DNA of 64,000 nt from positions 2,852,001 to 2,916,000 of the forward strand of contig OZ255707.1 in NCBI GenBank assembly GCA_965277075.1, written 5' to 3'. The DNA is from Lustribacter sp965277075 (GTDB taxonomy: Bacteria; Vulcanimicrobiota; Vulcanimicrobiia; Vulcanimicrobiales; Vulcanimicrobiaceae). The notes under the pieces were generated by a model. It was not told the DNA's origin. It was given only the letters and a program-made list of their open reading frames with translations, and did not search any database. Positions 35,113-44,269 of this stretch are shown in pieces (position 1 is the stretch's first letter; each line of letters begins with the position of its first letter). The translations under genes were made by a program, and so were the position numbers.

Positions 35113-35631
35113 GTGTTACCTGTGTCGGAGTACGTCGCTCTCTTCGTTTCGCTCGTCGCTGCTGTGAGTGACGTTAAGACGCGGCGTATTCCGAACGCGC
35201 TATCTATCGGGCTCATCATCTTCAGCGTCATCGCCGGGGCGCTAACTGCGGGCTTCCAGGGGGCCGTCATGGCGCTCGCGCTCGTCGTAGGCGTCATTCT
35301 TACCGGGTCGTTCGCGCACGCATCGGGATGGCTCGGCGGCGGCGACGTCAAGCTTATCGCGGGATGTATCGCATGTCTCGGCATACAGCACGCGACGGAA
35401 TTCGTGCTTGCCACCGCCGTTACGGGCGGATTGCTTGCGATAATTATAGCGATGCGTGAGCGTCGTATGGTCGCGGTGTTGCAGAACGTCGCCTTTGGGT
35501 TCGTTCACGGCGGCGGCCACGTTCCAACCTCGGCAGCCGCCGTTCGATTGCCGTATGCGATCGCTATCTGCTGTGGAGTCGTCACCGCCATCGCTCTTCC
35601 ATTCATGCCATTTGTGAGGCTGCCTTTGTGA
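35113..35631 (+). CDS. cpaA: A24 prepilin peptidase (TadV/CpaA), copy 1
   Basis: 172 residues from GTG 35113, which has GGAG five bases upstream. It is a polytopic aspartyl protease. The first catalytic Asp is in SDVKTRRIPN and the second in GGGDVKL, the GxGD motif near residue 78. It cleaves the leader of Flp prepilins and TadE-type pseudopilins. The stop overlaps the cpaB start (GTGA). A second A24 peptidase lies at 40280. Confidence 0.9.
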   Translation: MLPVSEYVALFVSLVAAVSDVKTRRIPNALSIGLIIFSVIAGALTAGFQGAVMALALVVGVILTGSFAHASGWLGGGDVKLIAGCIACLGIQHATEFVLATAVTGGLLAIIIAMRERRMVAVLQNVAFGFVHGGGHVPTSAAAVRLPYAIAICCGVVTAIALPFMPFVRLPL

Positions 35632-36488
35632 TCCGTTCCGCAAGCGTGAGCCCGCAGCTCAACCGACGCACGATTACCTTAGTTATTGCGGCCGTGCTTG
35701 CCGTCGGCACCGGCCTACTGACGTTCAGCTATTTAAGCTCGATGAATCGAGGCGCTCGGGTCGCCGCAGCTCCGCGTTTGATTGTCGTTGCGCAGCGTGA
35801 CATTCCGGCTCGCGCGACGATTACGATCGATATGCTGGCGATCGCGCGGCGGCCGGCCGACGCAATCGATCCGGACAGTCTTTCAAGTCCGGCTGCCGCG
35901 GTCGGATCGATTACGCGCGTGACGATTCCCATGGGCAGCGCCGTTACGACCTCGAAAATCGGCCGGGCATTCGACGCCGGGCTCACCGGACGCATACCGG
36001 AAGGTATGCGCGCGATCAGCATCCCCATCGATAAGGTAAAAGGCGTCGCGAACCTCATCCAAGCCGGGGATCATATTGATGTCATCGCGCTGACGCGCGC
36101 TACACCCGGCGTTCCTCCGCAAGCCTTGACCATTCTGCGGAATATCGTCGTGCTGGCGATGGGCAGCGCGTATGAAACGACAGCTGCAACGGCATCGCCC
36201 TCTCCGGATACCGCGATATCGACGGCGACGCTGCAGGTCACTCCGAAGCAAGCCGATCTCCTCGCGCTCGCCGACGTGAACACGACGTTGCGGCTCGCAC
36301 TACGCGAGCCGAAAGAGCGCACCGGTGCGGCCGCCGTCGACACCCTTATCTTGACGGCTCCCCCGGTTCCCGCATCCGGCGGAAAGGCTGTGGCACCCGC
36401 AACCGTCGGGCGACCGGCTCTTAGACCCGCACGGCCGAGCCGATTCGTTGAAGTCATCGACGGCGACCAAGTAGCCGGGACGAAATGA
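35628..36488 (+). CDS. cpaB: Flp pilus assembly protein CpaB/RcpC
   Basis: 286 residues. An N-terminal membrane segment (residues about 16-38) leads to an SAF domain (VVAQRDIPARATITIDMLAIARRP) and the CpaB core with GMRAISIPIDKVKGVANLIQAGDHIDVI. The C-terminal LQVTPKQADLLALADVNTTLRLALREP is characteristic. It is periplasmic and is thought to link the secretin to the inner-membrane complex. It overlaps neighbours on both sides by four bases. Confidence 0.92.
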   Translation: MIRSASVSPQLNRRTITLVIAAVLAVGTGLLTFSYLSSMNRGARVAAAPRLIVVAQRDIPARATITIDMLAIARRPADAIDPDSLSSPAAAVGSITRVTIPMGSAVTTSKIGRAFDAGLTGRIPEGMRAISIPIDKVKGVANLIQAGDHIDVIALTRATPGVPPQALTILRNIVVLAMGSAYETTAATASPSPDTAISTATLQVTPKQADLLALADVNTTLRLALREPKERTGAAAVDTLILTAPPVPASGGKAVAPATVGRPALRPARPSRFVEVIDGDQVAGTK

Positions 36489-38578
36489 GCGGCCGCGTTG
36501 TTGTTGTCGTCGGAGGCAAAGGCGGCGTTGGCGCGACCACCCTTGCGGTCGAACTCGCTCGCGCGTCGGTAAAGCGGCGGCAAACTGTGGCGATCGTTGA
36601 CGGCGATCTCGCCGCCCGCCGCAGTACCGCCGTTGTCTTGGAAGCGGTGCGCGCGCTCGATGCAGCTCGAGCGTCGGCCAATATTTCGACGACCGTCGTC
36701 CAAGGCCTAACGGTCGTCGAGATGACGTCGACCATCGACGGTGCGTTTACGATTACGCCAAGCGATGCGGAACTCGTGGCCACAAGCGTGATAGAACTGC
36801 ACGACGTCGTCTTTGTCGACGCCCCCCAGCCGTATGCCGCCGCGCTCCGCGCGCTCGTCATGCGGGCGCATGTCTTCGTTCTGGTCGTCGAGCCGTCGGT
36901 GCTCGGCGTCACGGGTGCTCGGGCCGTACAAGTCGAGCTCGCGAAATTTGGTGTGCTGCCGTCTCAAATCGTCTTGGTGACGAATACTCGTGACGGACGC
37001 GGGGCCGCTTCGAAACGCGATATCGAATCGGCGTTGCAGTGTGAAATCCGGGCGGAGTTCGCTTCTCAGAACGATCGGCGTTTTAGCCGTACCATCGAAG
37101 CGACGCTTGATCTGCTGGCGACCGTCGAAGAGCAAGCCGCATCGCTTTCACCGTCCATGACGGTCCCGATCGGCGATCGACGCAGCCGTGGCGCACGGCG
37201 GCCGGACGAGGGAACGATCACGGCACCCGAGCGGCACAGCGGAACGAAGGTCACCAAGGTTCCGTCTCTGCAGCGTCAAGAAAACGAGGCCCGCGATCGG
37301 CTGAAGAGTGAGATTCACGCTGCTCTCGCCGAGCGCATCGACACCGTAACCGTATCACGAGGTGTCGATGACGCCACCCGCATGACCGAACTGCGAGGTG
37401 AAATCGCCGACGTCGTCAGCGAACTCATCTCCGAGCGGCCCGGAATCGGGTCGGCGGAAGACGTCGCGCACCTCCGGCAAGAAATCATTGATGAAGCTCT
37501 CGGTCTCGGACCGCTCGAAGAATTGTTGCGGGATCACAGCGTGACCGAAATCATGGTCAACGGACGCGACAAAATCTTCGTCGAGCGCGCCGGCAAGATC
37601 GAATTGACGGCCAAGCGCTTCTCCAGTGACCGTCATGTTCGTCTGATCATCGAACGAATCGTTGCCCCGTTGGGCCGGCGAATCGACGAATCGCAACCGA
37701 TGGTCGATGCCCGACTTCCGGATGGTTCTCGTGTGAACGCGATCGTCGAGCCGCTCGCCGTCGACGGACCGACGCTGACGATTCGCAAATTTCCCGAAAA
37801 ACGCATGGAGGCAGCGGACCTCGTCCGTCTGGGATCGATCACCGACACGCTGGTGGACTTTCTGCGGGCGGCCGTCGAAGCGCGGCTCAACATTCTCGTC
37901 AGCGGCGGCACGGGTTCCGGGAAGACGACGTTGTTGAACGTCCTCTCGAGTTTTCTTCCGGAAACGGAACGCATCGTCACGATCGAAGATGCCGCGGAGT
38001 TATCGCTTGCGCAGGAGCACGTCGTCCGGCTCGAGTCGCGTCCCGCGAACATTCAAGGCGCGGGTGAAGTGCGTATCCGCGATCTGGTGAAGAACGCGCT
38101 GCGCATGCGGCCGGACCGTATCATTGTCGGTGAGTGTCGCGGTGGCGAAGCCCTCGACATGCTGCAAGCGATGAACACCGGCCACGACGGCTCATTGACG
38201 ACGATTCACGCGAATACACCTCGCGACGCTCTCTCGCGCGTTGAAACGCTCGTCATGATGGCCGGCTTCGATCTTCCCGTGCGCGCGATCCGCGAGCAGG
38301 TCGCCGGCGCACTCGACATGATCGTGCAAATCGGACGGATGCGCGACGGCTCACGCAAAGTCACAAGCATTTCGGAGGTCGTCGGCCTCGAGGGCGACGT
38401 CGTTACGATGCAAGAGATCGCCTATTTCGATCAACGTGGTTTGGACAAAGATAGCCGCGTCATCGGCGAATTCAATTTCACCGGCGTACAGCCGGTATGC
38501 CTCAAGCGTTTTGAAGAGCTGGGCATCTCGTACGATGTGCGTCAGCTTGCTACCCTACCGACGGCCGTAAGTTGGTAG
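36485..38578 (+). CDS. Fused TadZ (CpaE-like) and TadA (CpaF) ATPase
   Basis: 697 residues. Residues 1 to about 215 are a MinD/ParA-type ATPase with deviant Walker A GGKGGVGATT (10-19) and VFVDAP as Walker B, corresponding to CpaE/TadZ without its receiver-like domain. A 50-residue linker leads to a complete CpaF/TadA secretion ATPase: EIMVNGRDKIFVERAGKIE, Walker A GGTGSGKTT near 473-481, the Asp box IEDAAEL, Walker B DRIIVGECRGGEALDMLQ and the His box TTIHANTP. TadZ places the machine and TadA powers pilin assembly, and these are normally separate proteins. The reading frame is continuous with no sign of a sequencing artefact. Confidence 0.92.
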   Translation: MSGRVVVVVGGKGGVGATTLAVELARASVKRRQTVAIVDGDLAARRSTAVVLEAVRALDAARASANISTTVVQGLTVVEMTSTIDGAFTITPSDAELVATSVIELHDVVFVDAPQPYAAALRALVMRAHVFVLVVEPSVLGVTGARAVQVELAKFGVLPSQIVLVTNTRDGRGAASKRDIESALQCEIRAEFASQNDRRFSRTIEATLDLLATVEEQAASLSPSMTVPIGDRRSRGARRPDEGTITAPERHSGTKVTKVPSLQRQENEARDRLKSEIHAALAERIDTVTVSRGVDDATRMTELRGEIADVVSELISERPGIGSAEDVAHLRQEIIDEALGLGPLEELLRDHSVTEIMVNGRDKIFVERAGKIELTAKRFSSDRHVRLIIERIVAPLGRRIDESQPMVDARLPDGSRVNAIVEPLAVDGPTLTIRKFPEKRMEAADLVRLGSITDTLVDFLRAAVEARLNILVSGGTGSGKTTLLNVLSSFLPETERIVTIEDAAELSLAQEHVVRLESRPANIQGAGEVRIRDLVKNALRMRPDRIIVGECRGGEALDMLQAMNTGHDGSLTTIHANTPRDALSRVETLVMMAGFDLPVRAIREQVAGALDMIVQIGRMRDGSRKVTSISEVVGLEGDVVTMQEIAYFDQRGLDKDSRVIGEFNFTGVQPVCLKRFEELGISYDVRQLATLPTAVSW

Positions 38579-39435
38579 CCGTCCTCGCACCGTTTGCGAT
38601 CGTCATCGGCGCGGCCGCGACCGTGGTACTCCTCTTTTGGTCGACCTGGGAACGCGTTCTCGGCGGTTTAGGACCGCTGGCGGACCGGTACAAGGCCGAC
38701 CTCGAGCGTGCGCAAATCCGCCTCAGCCGTGAGGAGCTGATCCTGGCCATGGCTGCCATCTCGGCGGCCGCATGGATAGCCTACGTTGTCGTCGCACACC
38801 CCGGGCTGTTGTTGGCGCTGCTCATGCTTCCGGCGACGCTTGCCGTCGTCTTTTACGCGACCGGCATCTATATAAGGCGCCGAATCGCCAAACGGCTCAG
38901 CGCATTCAACGAGCAACTCGAAATGGTGCTGCGTCTCCTGTCCAGCGGTTTACGTGCCGGCTTGAGTCTGCGCCAGGCGTTTGTGCTCGTCATCGACGAA
39001 TCCGGCGATCCGGCCAAGATGGAATTTCGTCGCGTTGTCGCTCAAACCAATGTCGGCGTGGGCGTGAATGAGGCGCTCGAGGGACTCGCCCATCGGCTGC
39101 CGAGCGACGAACTCAACATGATGGTGCGAACGATTCGCGTCCAATCGCAAACCGGCGGCAACTTGGGGAAAATTCTCGATCACCTCGCCGCGACGATCCG
39201 CGACCGGCGTAAGATCAATCGGAAGATGAAGGCGCTGACCGCAGAAGGACGGGCCAGCGGGTGGATCATCTCGCTGTTACCGATTCTCATGGGAATCTAC
39301 GTGTTTTTTACCCAGCCGCGTATCCATGACGCAATGCTGCACACCGCGGTTGGTGAAGGTTCGATCTTCGTTGCGGCGGCGCTCGAAGGCGTTGGAATTT
39401 TCGCCGTTATGCAAATCGTAAAGATCGATATATGA
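38572..39435 (+). CDS. tadB: Tad pilus platform protein TadB
   Basis: 287 residues from TTG 38572, overlapping the ATPase stop. It is a T2SF-domain membrane protein: two helices near the N-terminus, a cytoplasmic part beginning RLLSSGLRAGLSLRQAFVLV, TIRVQSQTGGNLGKILDHLAATIRDR, and a C-terminal helix pair. With TadC it forms the inner-membrane platform on which the TadA ATPase acts. The next gene overlaps by four bases. Confidence 0.92.
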   Translation: MVAVLAPFAIVIGAAATVVLLFWSTWERVLGGLGPLADRYKADLERAQIRLSREELILAMAAISAAAWIAYVVVAHPGLLLALLMLPATLAVVFYATGIYIRRRIAKRLSAFNEQLEMVLRLLSSGLRAGLSLRQAFVLVIDESGDPAKMEFRRVVAQTNVGVGVNEALEGLAHRLPSDELNMMVRTIRVQSQTGGNLGKILDHLAATIRDRRKINRKMKALTAEGRASGWIISLLPILMGIYVFFTQPRIHDAMLHTAVGEGSIFVAAALEGVGIFAVMQIVKIDI

Positions 39436-40283
39436 CAATCACCATTATTGCGCTGCTCGCAACGTTTACCGTCGGACTTCTGATCGTTGCGCTGTGTTCG
39501 TCACGATCCGATGTTGCCCGGCACATCGCGGCGATCGATACCTCGACGGCACTACGCGACGCCAGAGACAACGATTTCGTCAAGAAGTTCCTGAGCGAAT
39601 CCGGACAGGGGCGGTTGCGCGGTAAAATGAACGAAGCGGGCTGGTACAAAACATCGGTTGCAACGTACTACGCGCGTTCGCTCATCGTGATCGTTGCGAT
39701 CATCGCCCTTTCCATCGCGACACTCATTCTTCTGCATAAGCTCTCGACGTTAACGGTCCTCTTGGCGATGGTGATCGGCGCCGCCGGTATGCTTGTACCG
39801 AGTGCCCATCTCGACCGGCAGATCGGGGCGCGCAAAACGGCGATTCATCGCAGCATTCCGGACTGGCTTGACACGGTCTCAACGACGGTCGAGGCAGGGA
39901 CCGCGCTCAACGCTGCGCTTGCGATGTCGCTGGAAGCGATTCGAGGTCCCCTCGCGGACGAGTTGCGTGAAGTGCTCGCGGACGTGCGCATCGGACGAAG
40001 TCGTGCCGAGGCACTGACGGCAATGGCCGCGCGGGTCAAGCAATCCGATCTGACCTCGGTCATTACCGGCATGGTGCAGACCGAGAAGCTCGGTGGTAAT
40101 ATCGGCGGCCTGCTGGACGAACTCGCCGCGGACGCGCGCAACAAGCGTCTGATGCGTGCCGAAGAGATCGCCGCGCAGATGCCGGTCAAGATGGTCGTGC
40201 CCATGGCGCTCTTCATCCTACCGGCGCTGTTCGTGATTATCTTCGGCCCGGTTCTGGCCGACGTGTTAACGAGGCCGAAATGA
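39432..40283 (+). CDS. tadC: Tad pilus platform protein TadC
   Basis: 283 residues. It is the second T2SF-domain protein of the system, with conserved SIPDWLDTVSTTVEAGTALNAAL and VQTEKLGGNIGGLLDELA followed by MPVKMVVPMALFILPALFVIIFGP. Membrane helices lie near 5-22, 80-115 and 255-280. It is coupled to TadB upstream and to the second prepilin peptidase downstream. Confidence 0.92.
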   Translation: MTITIIALLATFTVGLLIVALCSSRSDVARHIAAIDTSTALRDARDNDFVKKFLSESGQGRLRGKMNEAGWYKTSVATYYARSLIVIVAIIALSIATLILLHKLSTLTVLLAMVIGAAGMLVPSAHLDRQIGARKTAIHRSIPDWLDTVSTTVEAGTALNAALAMSLEAIRGPLADELREVLADVRIGRSRAEALTAMAARVKQSDLTSVITGMVQTEKLGGNIGGLLDELAADARNKRLMRAEEIAAQMPVKMVVPMALFILPALFVIIFGPVLADVLTRPK

Positions 40284-40897
40284 TTCTGCTTGCGGTTCTT
40301 CTCGGCATCGTTGCGTTCGGCGCGGCCGCGGCGCTCGGACTCTACGCAGCGACCCTCATCTGCTCGACGATCGAGTCGCTGCCGGACGGCCCGCCGAGCG
40401 GCAATCCCCGCGTCCCGTACGTGATCGCCGCCAGTTCGCTGCTGGGCGCGGTCGCGAGCGCGCGCGGCATGCCGCTGATGATGATCGCTATCTTCTGTCT
40501 CGTCTGTGCAATTCTCTCGGCGATCTGGTACGCCGACATCGTGCGCGGTATCGTTCCGGACGTTTTCACGCTGCTGCCGCTCGCCGCTATCGGCATCGCC
40601 GCCGGCATGTCGGGGCGGTGGGAAGTGCTCGTATCGGCGCTGATTCCGATGATCCCGTTCGCCATCACGGCGTGGTTCACCAAAGGCCACGGCATGGGCT
40701 GGGGCGACGTGAAGCTCGCGGGTCTCGGCGGCGCCTTACTCGGCATGCAAAACGCGGTGCTCGCCTTCGCGCTCGCATCCGTCGTCGCGATCATCGTGTC
40801 GCGTTTTCGCGCCGATCGCGCGCGGCCGATCGCGTTCGGCCCGTATCTGGTCGCTGGCATCGCCGTCCCACTCGCACTCCAAGCGACGATGCGCTGA
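40280..40897 (+). CDS. A24 prepilin peptidase, copy 2
   Basis: 205 residues with about six membrane segments. The catalytic Asp pair is visible as WYADIVRGIVPDVFTL and GWGDVKLAGLGG, the GxGD type. It differs considerably from the copy at 35113-35631, so the two are not a recent duplication. Two peptidases could divide the work between the two Flp pilins and the TadE-type pseudopilins, but this is not shown. Confidence 0.87.
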   Translation: MILLAVLLGIVAFGAAAALGLYAATLICSTIESLPDGPPSGNPRVPYVIAASSLLGAVASARGMPLMMIAIFCLVCAILSAIWYADIVRGIVPDVFTLLPLAAIGIAAGMSGRWEVLVSALIPMIPFAITAWFTKGHGMGWGDVKLAGLGGALLGMQNAVLAFALASVVAIIVSRFRADRARPIAFGPYLVAGIAVPLALQATMR

Positions 40898-40903
40898 TTC
40901 CGG

Positions 40904-41248
40904 ATGATTCTCAAAAACGCAACGACGGGTGCTGTGCTTGCGAAGCGCGTCCGTCACGCAAGAACCCCGTGGCGACGCATCGTCGGCTGGCTCCATCGAT
41001 CGTCGATATCGACGGATGAGGGACTGCTCTTCGAACGATGCGGCGCGATTCACACGCTCGGCATGCGGACGGCGATCGACGTGCTGTTTCTCGACCGGCT
41101 TCGCCGCGTGAGCGATCTGATGCCGAACGTGGAACCAGGACGGTTGCAAGTCGGGCGGCTCGCGGCGCACAGTGTTTTAGAGATGGGCCCCGGCTTCATC
41201 GCGAAACACGACGTGCTGGTCGGCGACCGTCTCGCGATCGTCGATTAA
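40904..41248 (+). CDS. DUF192 family protein
   Basis: 114 residues. Typical DUF192 features are KRVRHARTPWRRIVGWL near the N-terminus, GLLFERCGAIHTLGMRTAIDVLFLD in the middle and VLEMGPGFIAKHDVLVGDRLAI at the end. It has no signal peptide, unlike many family members. The function of the family is unknown. It is frequently the last gene of Tad loci, as here, six bases after the second peptidase. Confidence 0.87.
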   Translation: MILKNATTGAVLAKRVRHARTPWRRIVGWLHRSSISTDEGLLFERCGAIHTLGMRTAIDVLFLDRLRRVSDLMPNVEPGRLQVGRLAAHSVLEMGPGFIAKHDVLVGDRLAIVD

Positions 41249-41264
41249 CCGAAACGCGCTCGGT

Positions 41265-42740
41265 TCACGTCGAGAACGCAAGCCTCTGCGTTAGGAGCGG
41301 CGATGCGCCCTCGTACTTTCGCTGCTGACGGATCTCAAGAGAGCGTTCCGCTGCGACGGCAACCATCTCCGCATAGAGTCCGGCCGGGGCCTCGAACCAC
41401 GGCTCGCGCCCTTCTCCGTCGAGAAGTCGTGCCGTATACAGACGGCAGGCCGCCAGGTAATGTCCGCGTGCGACAACCGCGTCTGCCGCATCGAACGCCT
41501 CTTGTCCGGCGCGGATGTGGGCGCGAAACCGTTGCGACGTGATCGATACGTAATTGCTGTTGAGGCGCAATTCGCGTCCGGCGGTAAAATAGTGGTCGAC
41601 CCGGTCGTATCCGACACATTGCGCAAGCGCGCGGCGAATCGTACTACATGCGGTGCGCAGGCTTTGCGCCGCGAGATGCCGCTCGGCATCCGGCCAAAAT
41701 GTCTGGAGCACCAAGGATCTCGCAGCGGTTGCGTCGGGTTGAAGCGCAATGAACGCGATGATCTGGCGGTCTCGGCGCCGGAACCACTCCACGCGACGGG
41801 CTTCGATATCCATTCGAAACTCGCCGAACATTTGGACGACGGCGACCGGGAGCGTCAGCGGTGTGGGATTATGGACGGCGCGCGAAGCGTTCGGCTGAAT
41901 GACCCGTAGCGGCCGGAGTTCCGCGTCGGAGAATGAAACAAGGAGCCCGCAATCATGCAGGCGCGCGTACGCGGGCGTATTGCCCGGTTCCTCACCGGCA
42001 TAGATTCGCTCGGCAGCCGCGCGTTCAGCCGGATCCAAATCGATGATCGAGCGTTCGACCAGATGCTGGATGAGTCGCGCGTGGCGCTCGTACCATCGTG
42101 GAAACGCTCCGCGGACTTCGCGGGCGACTTGCGCCGCGTCGCGTAACGTACCGGTCAGCGCAAACGCCCACCCTTCGGTCGCGTGGATCAACTGGCTTAC
42201 GTCAGCGGCGTTCCACGAGAGGCCGAGCCCGGAACAGAGCTCCGTCGCTTCGTTCCGCGTGAACGCGAGCAGCGCGCGGTCCATGACGACCGCCAAGCCT
42301 TGCGTGACCAGTGAAACCAGGTCGATGACGCGGCGCGACCGCGAAAGGTAGATGAGGGTCACATTGGCCGGAACGCGATTCGGGAGCGCTTGCAGGATCA
42401 TCCGAACCCGCTCGTCCGCGTTGTCGATCTCGTCGACGACGAACTCCATGCACGAATCGGTCGGGAACGCTTTATCGATCGCGGCCGGGTTGACGTCGCG
42501 CTGAAGAAGTCGTTCGAGTGACGCGACAAACGTAGCGAGCGTCGAGCCGGCGTGGAGCCGCAGATAGCGAACGTCACGGGCCGAGCGCCGGGCATACAGA
42601 TGGGCGGCGGTCGTCTTGCCGGCACCGGCCGGACCGACGATCCAGCGCAGCGGTATCTCGCGATTGAATTCGAGCCATGTGTCGATCGCCGCCCGCTGAA
42701 TCGGCGTTGGGGTTAGCTTTGGAAAACCCACGACTTCCAA
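41265..42740 (-). CDS. ATPase/winged-helix (BTAD/SARP-like) transcriptional regulator
   Basis: About 491 residues; the TTG at 42740 is the best visible start, with GGAGGG 12 bases upstream. The N-terminal STAND/AAA-type ATPase has Walker A GPAGAGKTT near residue 37 and VDEIDNADERV as Walker B. The middle is helical. The C-terminal 190 residues begin VQMFGEFRMDIEARRVEWFRRRDRQIIAFIA, the winged-helix plus BTAD-like architecture of SARP and related activators. It lies directly behind the pilus operon, convergent to it. GTTAACG palindromes upstream of it are shared with the pilus promoter region, so it may control pilus genes and itself. Confidence 0.8.
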   Translation of the reverse strand: MEVVGFPKLTPTPIQRAAIDTWLEFNREIPLRWIVGPAGAGKTTAAHLYARRSARDVRYLRLHAGSTLATFVASLERLLQRDVNPAAIDKAFPTDSCMEFVVDEIDNADERVRMILQALPNRVPANVTLIYLSRSRRVIDLVSLVTQGLAVVMDRALLAFTRNEATELCSGLGLSWNAADVSQLIHATEGWAFALTGTLRDAAQVAREVRGAFPRWYERHARLIQHLVERSIIDLDPAERAAAERIYAGEEPGNTPAYARLHDCGLLVSFSDAELRPLRVIQPNASRAVHNPTPLTLPVAVVQMFGEFRMDIEARRVEWFRRRDRQIIAFIALQPDATAARSLVLQTFWPDAERHLAAQSLRTACSTIRRALAQCVGYDRVDHYFTAGRELRLNSNYVSITSQRFRAHIRAGQEAFDAADAVVARGHYLAACRLYTARLLDGEGREPWFEAPAGLYAEMVAVAAERSLEIRQQRKYEGASPLLTQRLAFST

Positions 42741-42799
42741 ACCGAGTTCGATCCCTCCGATACAGATGACGGGTAGATGCGGAGTAGCTTAGGCTCCCT

Positions 42800-42830
42800 A
42801 GTATACATACAAGAGAGCGTACATTAACAA
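42800..42830 (-). promoter_or_regulatory. Possible promoter of the ATPase/winged-helix regulator gene
   Basis: On the minus strand TTGTTA (42830-42825) and TATACT (42805-42800) are 19 bases apart, in an A+T-rich part of a 280-base gap. The spacer is long, so this is tentative. Confidence 0.3.
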
Positions 42831-42935
42831 GATCGGAGAGAGGACAAGCGTAAAGGTTAACGCAGACAACCGTAATCTTTGCGATAGAAGGCCCCTTTCG
42901 ATACAAAAACCTTCGGCGGCGCGGCCTTTTCCGTC

Positions 42936-42970
42936 GTTGACGAATGCGTTAACGTTAACGTCGCGTCAAC
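42936..42970. promoter_or_regulatory. Nested GTTAACG/GTTGACG palindrome, candidate operator
   Basis: The 35-base element reads GTTGACG, four bases, CGTTAACGTTAACG, three bases, CGTCAAC. The inner 14 bases are a perfect palindrome and the outer arms are complementary, giving four half-sites. An additional GTTAACG lies at 42856-42862. It stands in the 280-base gap between the regulator and lspA, otherwise without a gene, and matches the motif at 34046-34059. Confidence 0.65.
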
Positions 42971-43020
42971 GAATTGTGACGTCTATCACGGCATATCTCG
43001 CGGTTTCTGCGTGCGTTATG

Positions 43021-43482
43021 CTACGGATTTTCGGCGGATGCAGGCTGGTCGCGTCGTAGTGACGTCAGAATGAGCACCACGACGCCGACCGTGATACACG
43101 AGTCGGCGACGTTGAACACGTTGGGCCAAATCGTCTTGAAGTCGATGAAATCGACGACGTACCGGTGCTGCACACGGTCGACGATATTGCCCGCCGCCCC
43201 GCCGACGATCGCCCCGAAGGCTCCGCGCACGACGACCGAGGCGCCGACCGCGTCGCGAAACGCGTAGGCGAAGAGCACCAGCACGACCAGCGCGAGCCCG
43301 ATGAGCAGAACCGGCTGCGAACCGAAGAGGCCGAACGCGCCATGCGTATTCTGAACGTACGTCCACCATAGGAGATGGGGAATCGCGATCGCGCTTTCGC
43401 CCGGCAAAAATTGCGCGGCGACGATCGACTTCGTCCACCGGTCAAGCAGAAAAACGACGATCGCGACGACCCATAGGATCAC
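43021..43482 (-). CDS. lspA: Signal peptidase II (prolipoprotein signal peptidase)
   Basis: 153 residues from GTG 43482, which overlaps the ccdA stop (GTGA); upstream codons in this frame lie inside ccdA. Four membrane helices are visible. The catalytic Asp motifs are GGAAGNIVDRV and NVFNVADS. The enzyme removes the signal peptide from diacylglyceryl-modified prolipoproteins, following Lgt, whose gene is nearby on the other strand. Confidence 0.93.
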   Translation of the reverse strand: MILWVVAIVVFLLDRWTKSIVAAQFLPGESAIAIPHLLWWTYVQNTHGAFGLFGSQPVLLIGLALVVLVLFAYAFRDAVGASVVVRGAFGAIVGGAAGNIVDRVQHRYVVDFIDFKTIWPNVFNVADSCITVGVVVLILTSLRRDQPASAENP

Positions 43483-44216
43483 AGCGACGGCACGCTCACG
43501 TATTGATAGAACCAGCCCGCGATCTTCGTAAATGTTCCGGTGAGCAGCACGACGCCGGTCGCGACGAGGAACGCGCCGGCCGCGAACTCGATCGCCCCGA
43601 GATAGCGTTTGATGCGGTTGAACGCGCCGAGCGCGCGCGAGATCGCCGCTGCCGTCAACAAAAACGGTACCGCGAGCCCGAGCGAATACGTGAAGAGCAG
43701 TACCGTTGCGATGCCGTAACTCTGCTGCGTCGCGAGCGCGAGAATAGCAGCCAGGATCGGACCGATGCACGGCGACCAGCCGGCCGCGAAGCCGAGTCCG
43801 ACGACGAACGACGCCAGGTATGAACGGTTCGCGCTGCGCCACTGCGGGCGCTTGTCCATCATGAGAAACGGAATCTTGAAGACGCCGATCATGTTCAGTC
43901 CGAGCACGACGACCACGACACCGCCGACGCGCGCGACGATGTCGCGATAATCCAGCAGCGCGTTGCCGACGGCGCTGGCGGTGAATCCGAGCGCCATGAA
44001 CACGACGGTAAAGCCGCCGATGAACGCGAGCGCGTGCCGGATCACTTTCGCGCGCTGAACCGCGCTCTGCTCGGCTTTGAGCTCTTCGAGGCTCGAACCG
44101 GTGAGGAACGAGAGATAGGCTGGTATCAGGGGCAGCACGCACGGGGAGACAAAGGAGACGAGTCCGGCGAGGAAAGCCGTTGCGACGTTGAGCTGCACGT
44201 TCACGCTATCGTTCAA
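43479..44216 (-). CDS. ccdA: Cytochrome c biogenesis / thiol-disulfide transporter CcdA
   Basis: 245 residues with six to seven membrane helices. The paired redox motifs SPCVLPLIPAYLS (near residue 24) and SPCIGPILAAILAL (near 157) are diagnostic for CcdA/DsbD membrane domains. It moves reducing equivalents from cytoplasmic thioredoxin to periplasmic thiols for cytochrome c maturation or disulfide repair. It is coupled to lspA downstream. Thioredoxin-like partners such as ResA are not in the window. Confidence 0.93.
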   Translation of the reverse strand: MNDSVNVQLNVATAFLAGLVSFVSPCVLPLIPAYLSFLTGSSLEELKAEQSAVQRAKVIRHALAFIGGFTVVFMALGFTASAVGNALLDYRDIVARVGGVVVVVLGLNMIGVFKIPFLMMDKRPQWRSANRSYLASFVVGLGFAAGWSPCIGPILAAILALATQQSYGIATVLLFTYSLGLAVPFLLTAAAISRALGAFNRIKRYLGAIEFAAGAFLVATGVVLLTGTFTKIAGWFYQYVSVPSL

Positions 44217-44269
44217 CCTACGACAGCATCGAGAGGCTGCCTGCGCCCGGGGGCGTATGCCCTCCCGCG

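Noticed and set aside
41249..41264. Possible third copy of the two-hairpin repeat after the DUF192 gene (CCGAAACGCG shared)
   Set aside because: Only ten bases match and the palindromes are not preserved.
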